Shown here one piece after another: positions 15,216 through 20,337 of a stretch of 20,337 bases of DNA. The first letter of the stretch is position 1; the number at the start of each line of letters is the position of its first letter. The notes beneath the pieces were generated by a model. That model saw only the letters and a list, made by a program, of their open reading frames with translations, made no database searches and was not told where the DNA came from. The translations under genes were made by a program, and so were the position numbers. Source of the stretch: UBA6987 sp045616945 (lineage in GTDB: Bacteria > Bacillota > Clostridia > Lachnospirales > Lachnospiraceae); assembly GCA_045616945.1 (NCBI GenBank), contig JAZLHR010000057.1:1-20337 (forward strand). Direction: 5' to 3'.

Positions 15216-16156
15216 ACAAATATAAGAAGTATATGGATCGATGCAGCCAGTCGGAGTCTCAAAAGCAGGCGCTGATAGAGAAACTGCAGAAGGAGGAGCC
15301 GGCCGGTACCGTCCTTGAAACGCAGGAGGCCCCGGCGCCCCGCCGCAAGCGGCCTATGCGTCTCGCCTGGGCTGCACTTATCCCGGCAGCAGCGATCTTC
15401 GCTGTACTGATCCTGCCCGGCTCACCGCTCAGCCTTCGCATTTCCGCCGATCACGAACCGGTACCGGGCATACAGGACGGCAGCGGCAGTTCTTCCTGGA
15501 TCAGCGATCTGTTTCCCGGCAAAAAATCCAAAGCGGAAAGCACCGGCAATGCGGATCCGCTTTCGCCGCAGAATCAGGGACAGGATATTCCCCCTGTCGG
15601 CACAGAGGCTCATTACGCCGAAGAAAAGCAGATTTCCGATGATAAGCGGCCCCCCGAGGAAAAGCAGACGGAACCGGAACAGAGAGGCACCGACCGGGCT
15701 TCCGACATCCCGGATGAAACATACTGCCCCGTTCCCCCGGAAGAAAGGACCGACCCGAAAGGGGATGTCGATGTATCTTACAGCGAAAATGTCTGTAAGG
15801 TATATCTTTCCGGTGTCCCGCTTGCCGCACTGCAAGACTATACCCGCGGTGCGGAAGCCTGGGAGGCCCTCTCCTGCAGTGTCCAGATCGAGTTTGTATT
15901 CGAGGTGCCGGATTATGCCGGTCCCGGCAGCTGTCTGATATTCGGCCTGTGCGGAACGGAGCAATGCCTGGTCACCGCAGACCGCCTGAACGGCAGCTTC
16001 CGGAAACTGCCCCTGTCCGAAAATGACTACGATATCATCAAGCAGAACCTCTATCAGGCGATGGAGGAAGAAGCTTCAAAGCAGGCATCCCGCAAGTCCG
16101 CGCGGGCAGATGAAACAGCCCCCTCGCTGGATGCTCCCCGGTCTCAGCAGCCGTAA
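15212..16156 (+). CDS. Single-pass membrane protein, putative regulator of the adjacent sigma factor
   Basis: The 314-residue protein has a cytoplasmic N-terminus of about 50 residues (helical, KYKKYMDRCSQSESQKQALI), one membrane helix near 51-69 flanked by PRRKRPMR, and an external part of about 240 residues. The latter begins with a long hydrophilic linker rich in Glu, Lys, Pro and Ser, and continues with a folded-looking region near 185-290 (KVYLSGVPLAALQDYTRGAE onward). I do not recognise the external domain. The cytoplasmic part is too short for a standard zinc anti-sigma domain and has no HxxxCxxC. The 4-base overlap with the sigma gene, the GGAGG 6 bases before the start, and the topology make an anti-sigma or co-regulator role likely, but this is inference. 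Confidence 0.7.
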   Translation: MNKYKKYMDRCSQSESQKQALIEKLQKEEPAGTVLETQEAPAPRRKRPMRLAWAALIPAAAIFAVLILPGSPLSLRISADHEPVPGIQDGSGSSSWISDLFPGKKSKAESTGNADPLSPQNQGQDIPPVGTEAHYAEEKQISDDKRPPEEKQTEPEQRGTDRASDIPDETYCPVPPEERTDPKGDVDVSYSENVCKVYLSGVPLAALQDYTRGAEAWEALSCSVQIEFVFEVPDYAGPGSCLIFGLCGTEQCLVTADRLNGSFRKLPLSENDYDIIKQNLYQAMEEEASKQASRKSARADETAPSLDAPRSQQP

Positions 16157-16222
16157 TCCGTCCGGAGCGCAGACAGATTCGCTGCCGCTTCACCGATCAT
16201 TCTTTGCGAAAGGACAAATACC

Positions 16223-16702
16223 ATGAACGCACCCGTTAGTTTCAGAAATGCCGAACGCGCAGATACGCCTCTGATCCTGGAATTCATCCGCAAGCTCGCC
16301 GCCTACGAGAAAATGGAAAATGAAGTGGTCGCCGACGAAAAAACACTGGAGGCTTGGATCTTTGACAAGCAGAAAGCCGAGGTGATCTTTGCTCTGGAGG
16401 GCGAAAAGGAAGTCGGCTTCGCGTTATTCTTTCACAATTTTTCGACCTTCCTCGCCCGCGCCGGGATCTATCTGGAGGATCTGTATGTCGAACCGGCCTA
16501 CCGGGGCAAAGGCTATGGGAAAGCCCTTTTGAAAAAGCTTGCCTCGATCGCCGCGGAGCGCGGCTGCGGCAGGCTGGAATGGTGGTGTCTGGACTGGAAC
16601 CGCCCGAGCATCGATTTCTACCTTTCTTTGGGCGCGGAGCCCATGTCGGACTGGACGGTTTACCGGATCGCAGGAAAAACGCTGCAGGATCTGGCAAAGT
16701 GA
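16223..16702 (+). CDS. GNAT-family N-acetyltransferase, diamine-acetyltransferase-like
   Basis: The 159-residue protein has the GNAT fold: motif A near 84-105 with the acetyl-CoA loop RGKGYGK (94-100), and motif B with LDWNRPSIDFYLSLGA (123-138), in which Tyr133 is in the position of the general acid. The string EDLYVEPAYRGKGYG, the preceding FHNFSTFLARAGIYLE and the WNRPSIDFY segment resemble the spermidine/spermine and thialysine acetyltransferase (SSAT-like) group, so a polyamine or other primary amine is a plausible substrate. It starts 66 bases after the membrane-protein gene, with AAAGGA 8 bases upstream and no terminator between, so it may belong to the sigma operon. Substrate not certain. 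Confidence 0.85.
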   Translation: MNAPVSFRNAERADTPLILEFIRKLAAYEKMENEVVADEKTLEAWIFDKQKAEVIFALEGEKEVGFALFFHNFSTFLARAGIYLEDLYVEPAYRGKGYGKALLKKLASIAAERGCGRLEWWCLDWNRPSIDFYLSLGAEPMSDWTVYRIAGKTLQDLAK

Positions 16703-16731
16703 TATCATCCCGAACGCCCCGCATCAAAAAC

Positions 16732-16774
16732 GCCCCGTACACAGGCTGCAGCAGCCTGCTTACGGGGCATTTTT
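16732..16774 (+). terminator. Bidirectional intrinsic terminator
   Basis: GCCCCGTA (16732-16739) pairs with TACGGGGC (16761-16768), with an inner AGGCT/AGCCT stem, followed by TTTTT. The five A just to the left (16726-16730) provide a T run on the minus strand. It separates the convergent acetyltransferase and cyclophilin genes. Confidence 0.88.
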
Positions 16775-16822
16775 ATCGGATTTTTCCGGACTGCCGGCTT
16801 TCGGCAGCCGACATTTCCTCAT

Positions 16823-17362
16823 TTACCAAAAACGGTAAGGATCCTTCAGTTTATTGGGTTCGGGATACTCCACACCCTTCGTGTCTACGGTGACCTTCTT
16901 CATGACCTGCTTCTTTTTAGGCTTGTCGGAAGCATCCGTGGGAACTGCCGCGATGGCATCCACGACTTCCATGCCCTCCAGGACCTTGCCGAAGGCCGCA
17001 TACTGGCCGTCCAGGAAATCGCCGTCGTCATGCATAATGAAGAACTGGCTGCCGGCGGAATCGGGCTTCTGGGCTCTGGCCATCGAAAGCACGCCGCGGG
17101 TATGGCTCAGATTGTTTTCCACACCATTCTGAGCGAATTCACCCTTGATGCAGTAGCCGGGGCCGCCGGAACCGGTGCCGAGGGGGCAGCCGCCCTGGAT
17201 CATGAAACCGGGGATCACTCTGTGGAAGATGAGCCCGTTATAAAAACCCTTATTGATGAGGGTGATGAAATTGTTCACGGATTCGGGAGCAATTTCCGGA
17301 TACAGTTCGCAAACGATTTTGGCGCCGCCCTGCATTTCGATGGTTACGATCGGATTTTCCAT
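16823..17362 (-). CDS. Cyclophilin-type peptidyl-prolyl cis-trans isomerase
   Basis: The 179-residue protein has the cyclophilin active-site set: FHRVIPGFMIQGG (46-58, catalytic Arg48, with Phe53, Met54, Gln56), MARAQKPDSAGSQFFI (94-109) and LDGQYAAFGKV (117-127). There is no signal peptide, so it should act in the cytoplasm on prolyl bonds during folding. The C-terminal tail (VEYPEPNKLKDPYRFW) extends beyond the core. AAAGGAG lies 7 bases before the ATG. It begins 15 bases after the aldolase gene, so the two are probably cotranscribed. Confidence 0.95.
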   Translation of the reverse strand: MENPIVTIEMQGGAKIVCELYPEIAPESVNNFITLINKGFYNGLIFHRVIPGFMIQGGCPLGTGSGGPGYCIKGEFAQNGVENNLSHTRGVLSMARAQKPDSAGSQFFIMHDDGDFLDGQYAAFGKVLEGMEVVDAIAAVPTDASDKPKKKQVMKKVTVDTKGVEYPEPNKLKDPYRFW

Positions 17363-17377
17363 GTGATATCTCCTTTT

Positions 17378-18052
17378 TTATTCGGTTCGTTTTTCTGTCC
17401 GAAGGCCGGCGGCCAGGACATAGCTTCGTGCCAGTGCCGTCACACCTTCCCAATTTTCGTCCTCTACCAGGCTGACCGGCGCAATACCGGAGCTGATACC
17501 GAAGCCGGCAGCGCCTGCTTTCAGGTAATCTGCCATATTTTCCGGATGGATGCCGCCCACTGCCAGCAGCCGGATATGTGCAAGAGGTGTTTTTATATCC
17601 TTAAAATACCCCACGCCGCCGGCCCCGGCCGGGAACATTTTCACGAAATCCGCTCCCGCAAGATGCGCACGCTGGATCTCCGTCGGCGTAAAGGCTCCCG
17701 GAACGGAAACCAGTCCGAGTTCCTTCGTTTTGGCGATGACCTTTTCGTTGGTATCGGGCGATACGATAAACCGGCCTCCGGCACGGGCTGTCATTTTCAC
17801 CTGTTCCTCGCACAGGACCGTCCCGGCCCCTACCAGCAGGCGTCCCTCGAAACGCCGGACCAGCCGTGCGATATTCGCCGCGTTTTCTTCCCACGAAGAC
17901 GGTTTTTCCGCATTATAGGTCAGCTCCGTCAGGCGGATGCCGCCTCTGTAAAGCGCTTCTGTCAGCGGAATCAGCTTTTCGGCCGGTACACCGCGCAGAA
18001 TAGCGATAATCTTATATTTTCCGATTGCTTCGATCACACTGTCGGCCGCCAT
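17378..18052 (-). CDS. eda: KDPG/KHG-aldolase-family protein
   Basis: The 224-residue protein fits the class I 2-keto-3-deoxy-6-phosphogluconate / 4-hydroxy-2-oxoglutarate aldolases. Arg20 lies in IAILRG, Glu43 in LTELT (position of the general base), then GAGTVL (75-80), FIVSPDTN (95-102), the Schiff-base Lys138 in DFVKMFPAG, and AVGGIHPENMADYLKAGAAG in the phosphate-binding region. It cleaves KDPG to pyruvate and glyceraldehyde-3-phosphate, usually in sugar-acid catabolism. No kinase or dehydratase gene is adjacent, so the exact substrate is open. I chose ATG 18052 with AAGGGAG 7 bases upstream; the frame continues upstream into the promoter region without coding character. Confidence 0.88.
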   Translation of the reverse strand: MAADSVIEAIGKYKIIAILRGVPAEKLIPLTEALYRGGIRLTELTYNAEKPSSWEENAANIARLVRRFEGRLLVGAGTVLCEEQVKMTARAGGRFIVSPDTNEKVIAKTKELGLVSVPGAFTPTEIQRAHLAGADFVKMFPAGAGGVGYFKDIKTPLAHIRLLAVGGIHPENMADYLKAGAAGFGISSGIAPVSLVEDENWEGVTALARSYVLAAGLRTEKRTE

Positions 18053-18089
18053 CTTCCCGCTCCCTTCTCTCATGCTCTCCGGCTCCGCT

Positions 18090-18095
18090 ACTATA
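18090..18095 (-). promoter_or_regulatory. Possible -10 element for the aldolase-cyclophilin transcript
   Basis: TATAGT on the minus strand lies about 38 bases before the aldolase start. No good -35 is seen at the right distance, which would fit an activator-dependent promoter. A 7-bp dyad CGGCGAT (18105-18111) / ATCGCCG (18131-18137) occupies the -35 area. Confidence 0.35.
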
Positions 18096-18147
18096 ACACA
18101 TTTCCGGCGATTCTGCACCTGTTTTTCCAGATCGCCGCAAACAATCC

Positions 18148-18170
18148 TTTTCCGGCGGTTCCCCGGAAAA
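18148..18170. promoter_or_regulatory. Operator-like perfect dyad between divergent genes
   Basis: TTTTCCGG-N7-CCGGAAAA is a perfect 8-bp inverted repeat. It lies about 55 bases upstream of the aldolase -10 and 28 bases upstream of the symporter -35, a position suited to a dimeric regulator of one or both genes. No regulator gene is in the window. Confidence 0.45.
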
Positions 18171-18197
18171 ATATTTGCGAAAAGCATAAAAATGCGC

Positions 18198-18226
18198 TTG
18201 CATTCTCCGCAGTAAAGCGCTATGAT
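18198..18226 (+). promoter_or_regulatory. Promoter of the symporter leader
   Basis: TTGCAT (18198-18203), 17 bases, TATGAT (18221-18226). Transcription would start near 18233, leaving a leader of about 210 bases that contains the riboswitch. Confidence 0.75.
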
Positions 18227-18286
18227 ACCGCCTGTAACCCGGTGAGGCACATTGAGTTCCGTGAGGAAGACAGTGTGAGGAGGGTA

Positions 18287-18365
18287 CTCTGGAGAATCCC
18301 ATTGAGTTGGGTGCCGAAGGTGCAAGGCCCGCAAGGCCGAATCTCTCAGGCAACAGGACAGAGCA
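18287..18365 (+). promoter_or_regulatory. Glycine riboswitch aptamer
   Basis: The conserved glycine-aptamer strings are present in order: GGAGA (18291-18295), GCCGAAGG (18313-18320), and TCTCTCAGGCAACAGGACAG (18343-18362). CTCT (18287-18290) can pair with AGAG (18360-18363) as P1, and GGCC/GGCC arms (18326-18338) form an internal hairpin. Only one full aptamer is present, so it is a singlet rather than the common tandem pair. It precedes an AGCS-type alanine/glycine symporter, a known target of this riboswitch class. Confidence 0.92.
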
Positions 18366-18397
18366 GATTATTTCTATATGTCTGTGCTTGTTTTCCG

Positions 18398-18427
18398 GAG
18401 TTGCTGTGTCAGCGGCTCTATTTTTTT
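18398..18427 (+). terminator. Riboswitch expression-platform terminator
   Basis: GAGTTGCTG (18398-18406) pairs with CAGCGGCTC (18410-18418), 9 bp including two G-U pairs, with loop TGT, then TA and seven T. Its 5' side (TGCTGTGTC, 18402-18410) can instead pair 8 of 9 with GACAGAGCA (18357-18365), the 3' edge of the aptamer, so the two structures exclude each other. Confidence 0.8.
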
Positions 18428-18445
18428 GCAACAGGAGGAACCATC

Positions 18446-19855
18446 ATGAAAGCTATTGAAGACGCTCTGCTGCCCATCGTCTCCAACATCAACACCTATC
18501 TTTCCAACTACATTCTCGTATTCCTGCTGATCGGAATCGGTTTGTTCTACTCCATCCGTACCCGCTTCGTACAGGTCCGCTGCTTCGGCGAAGGCCTGAA
18601 AAGAGTATTCGGCAACTTCAAATTCAAAGGCGAGAAGCATGAATCCGGCATGAGCTCCTTCCAGGCACTTGCCGCAGCCGTTGCGGCGCAGGTCGGCACG
18701 GGCAATATCGTCGGTGCTTCCGGCGCCATCCTGACCGGCGGTCCCGGCGCAATCTTCTGGATGTGGATCATCGCCTTCTTCGGTATGGCCACTATTTACG
18801 CAGAGGCGACGCTGGCCATCCAGACCCGTACCAAGGACGGTGACGGCGCTTTCAAGGGCGGTCCCGTTTATTACATCACGAAAGCCTTTACGGGCAAATT
18901 CGGCAAGTTCCTGGCCACCCTGTTCGCGGTTGCAGCCATCCTCGGCCTTGGCTTCATGGGCTGCATGGTCCAGACGAACTCCATCGGCTCCACAATGGAA
19001 AATGCTTTCGGTATCCCTTCCTGGGTGGTTGGCCTGATCCTGGTTGCGGTCTGTGCCTTCGTGTTCCTCGGCGGCACCAAGCGCCTCGCTTCCGTCGTGG
19101 AAAAGCTGGTACCTATCATGGCCTGCCTGTTCCTGCTGGGCGGCCTCATCGTTCTCGGTGCGCGTATCTCCTACATCCCCTCCACCTTCGGTATGATCTT
19201 CAAATATGCCTTCCAGCCGCAGGCGATCATCGGCGGCAGCATCGGCTGGGCAATCAAAACGGCTGTTTCCCAGGGTGCCAAGCGCGGCCTGTTCTCCAAT
19301 GAAGCCGGTATGGGTTCCACGCCTCACGCGCATGCACAGGCGTTGGTCGATCATCCTCACGAGCAGGGCGTAGCCGCCATGATCGGTGTGTTCCTGGATA
19401 CCTTCATCGTCCTGACGCTGAACGCCCTGGTCATCATTTCCACGCTGTACACCAAGGACGGCATCCTTGCCTCCGGTGTGATCCCCGAAAATATCGGCAA
19501 AGCCAATCTGGCCCAGACGGCCTTCGGTACGGTCTTCGGCGAAAAATTTGGTGCCATCTTCGTTGCCGTCTGCCTGCTCTTCTTCGCCTTTTCTACAGTC
19601 CTCGGCTGGAACCTGTTCGGAAAGATCAACGCGGTATTCCTTTTCGGACGCAAAAATCCGAAGCTCGCTACTACGATCTACAGTCTGATCTGCCTGATTT
19701 TCGTTTTCCTCGGTACGGTCACCGGCAATGATCTGGTCTGGGAAATGCAGGATATGTTCAACAACCTGATGGTGGTCCCGAACGGCCTCGCCTTGCTCGT
19801 ACTGAGCGGTATCGTCGTGAAATCCTTCAATACCAGAGGCACGAAGATCCTGTAA
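18446..19855 (+). CDS. Sodium:alanine/glycine symporter (AGCS family)
   Basis: The 469-residue, very hydrophobic protein with about 11 membrane helices carries the AGCS signatures SSFQALAAAVAAQVGTGNIVG (70-90, quoted here in part: FQALAAAVAAQVGTGNIVG), GGPGAIFWMW (98-107) and FSNEAGMGSTPHAHA. It imports alanine and/or glycine with Na+ across the cytoplasmic membrane. I chose ATG 18446 with GGAGG 7 bases upstream. The frame stays open for over 450 codons upstream, but that part is antisense to the aldolase and cyclophilin genes and runs through the riboswitch. The leader suggests that expression is switched off when glycine is abundant. Confidence 0.95.
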   Translation: MKAIEDALLPIVSNINTYLSNYILVFLLIGIGLFYSIRTRFVQVRCFGEGLKRVFGNFKFKGEKHESGMSSFQALAAAVAAQVGTGNIVGASGAILTGGPGAIFWMWIIAFFGMATIYAEATLAIQTRTKDGDGAFKGGPVYYITKAFTGKFGKFLATLFAVAAILGLGFMGCMVQTNSIGSTMENAFGIPSWVVGLILVAVCAFVFLGGTKRLASVVEKLVPIMACLFLLGGLIVLGARISYIPSTFGMIFKYAFQPQAIIGGSIGWAIKTAVSQGAKRGLFSNEAGMGSTPHAHAQALVDHPHEQGVAAMIGVFLDTFIVLTLNALVIISTLYTKDGILASGVIPENIGKANLAQTAFGTVFGEKFGAIFVAVCLLFFAFSTVLGWNLFGKINAVFLFGRKNPKLATTIYSLICLIFVFLGTVTGNDLVWEMQDMFNNLMVVPNGLALLVLSGIVVKSFNTRGTKIL

Positions 19856-19934
19856 ATCCGTCGAATACAGTTCCGGAATGATCCGATCATCCGGCCGAAA
19901 CATATGAAAGGGGCTGTAAAAATACGCCTCTGAA

Positions 19935-19980
19935 ATGAGCAGCTCCCGGATTTCAGCAATGGAATCCGGGAGCTGCTCAT
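19935..19980 (+). terminator. Long perfect hairpin after the symporter gene
   Basis: An 18-bp perfect inverted repeat (19935-19952 with 19963-19980, core GAGCAGCTCCCGGATT) has a 10-base loop. Only CTTTAATT follows on the plus strand, so the T run is poor. It is probably the symporter terminator, but its length and perfection would also suit a recently inserted repeat. Confidence 0.6.
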
Positions 19981-19987
19981 CTTTAAT

Positions 19988-20043
19988 TGTGGATAATTCA
20001 GAAATCTGCCGTTTTGAGTGCACATAAACAGACCTGTGGATAA
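19988..20043. repeat. Two direct repeats TGTGGATAAT matching the DnaA box
   Basis: TGTGGATAAT occurs at 19988-19997 and again at 20035-20044, in the same orientation, 47 bases apart. The reverse complement of its first nine bases is TTATCCACA, the consensus DnaA box. They lie in the gap between the symporter and the transposase remnant. They could be DnaA-binding sites or subterminal repeats of the insertion sequence. Confidence 0.5.
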
Positions 20044-20077
20044 TCAGGCCGTCCAACGGTACTCGATTGTCAGATTG

Positions 20078-20337
20078 CTATGCGGACATCTGCGTCTGTT
20101 TTCGCTTATTATCAAACTTATACAGATTGAAACCGATGGAAATCAGTGTGAACTCCAAAAGGACACTGTTTAAACCTCTTCGGAAGGCTCGTTTGTAGGA
20201 CCGGTTCCATTTCATGCAGCCATAAGTTCCTTCGGCTTGAATGCTGCGATTCATGCAAAGCAGTGCTCCGTGAATGCTCTGAAGAACCGTATCCGGCATC
20301 CGCTACCGGATATTTCGGATATCGTCCGTAAAGCTTT
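20078..20337 (-). pseudogene. IS1182-type (DDE) transposase, 3' fragment with an in-frame stop
   Basis: The last 73 codons encode LQSIHGALLCMNRSIQAEG, then YKRAFRRGLNSV and ISIGFNLYKFDNKR. This is the characteristic C-terminal end of IS1182-family transposases, including the conserved R-S-I-Q-x-E-G motif. Reading upstream in the same frame there is a TAG at 20303-20305, where the family would normally continue (the codons before it read FTDDIRNIR). The gene is therefore either interrupted by a nonsense mutation or frameshifted, and it also runs out of the window. The ATG at 20299 is only the first methionine after that stop, not a credible start. Called a decayed insertion-sequence end. Confidence 0.75.

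Noticed and set aside
18233..18286. A full tandem second glycine aptamer
   Set aside because: The conserved CCGAAGG and CTCTCAGGCAAAAGGAC strings are absent upstream; only a short repeat of CATTGAGTT is present.
17030..18445. Open frame on the plus strand continuous with the symporter, giving a 941-codon ORF
   Set aside because: It is antisense to the well-supported cyclophilin and aldolase genes and runs through the promoter and riboswitch. The symporter has its own ribosome-binding site and family-typical start at 18446.
18374..20056. 560-codon frame on the minus strand
   Set aside because: It is a shadow of the symporter gene; the translation is rich in Asp, Glu, Gln and Arg with no recognisable domain and no ribosome-binding site.
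1..20337. CRISPR arrays, rRNA genes or prophage
   Set aside because: No regularly spaced short repeats, no rRNA sequence and no phage structural or integrase genes were seen.

Overview
The window is a chromosomal stretch of a Bacillota (Firmicutes) bacterium of moderately high GC, most likely a member of Clostridia. The evidence is strong Shine-Dalgarno sites throughout, an infC-rpmI-rplT operon with an L20-type attenuator leader, a BlaI/M56 regulator pair, a glycine riboswitch on an AGCS symporter, and a MurE that keeps the meso-diaminopimelate-type residues. The genus cannot be read from the sequence. Most genes are housekeeping genes; the accessory material lies at the two ends and in the gap at 3.6-4.0 kb.

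Layout. (1) 1-607: the 3' end of a surface protein with MucBP-like repeats and a C-terminal membrane anchor, closed by a strong bidirectional terminator. (2) 677-3581, minus strand: a BlaI-type repressor and an M56 (BlaR1-like) membrane protease with a large unrecognised ectodomain, behind a promoter covered by dyads. (3) 3583-4038: an AT-rich gap holding a 43-codon remnant that resembles the end of a fibronectin type III domain. (4) 4005-4287, minus strand: a promoter, tRNA-Pro(AGG), tRNA-Arg(UCU) and a terminator. (5) 4359-5634, minus strand: infC-rpmI-rplT with its own promoter, attenuator leader and an ATT start codon for IF-3. (6) 5651-14569, minus strand: ftsK-murE-murF-priA, all overlapping, then def with its own promoter. 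This couples chromosome translocation at the septum, peptidoglycan precursor synthesis, replication restart and protein maturation. (7) 14605-16774, plus strand: an ECF sigma factor overlapping a single-pass membrane protein that is probably its regulator, then a GNAT acetyltransferase and a bidirectional terminator. (8) 16823-18052, minus strand: a KDPG-aldolase-family gene followed by a cyclophilin. (9) 18198-19855, plus strand: promoter, glycine aptamer, intrinsic terminator and a Na+/alanine-glycine symporter, which reads as a glycine OFF switch on an amino-acid importer. (10) 19856-20337: a long perfect hairpin, two consensus DnaA-box 9-mers, and the broken 3' end of an IS1182-type transposase.

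I did not find a clear undescribed multi-gene system. The points most worth following are the M56/BlaI pair with its unusual sensor and operator, the AGG tRNA-Pro, the sigma/membrane-protein pair, the glycine-switch architecture with a possible vestigial upstream aptamer, and the paired DnaA-box-like repeats beside the IS remnant. All calls come from reading the sequence; no database search was run.
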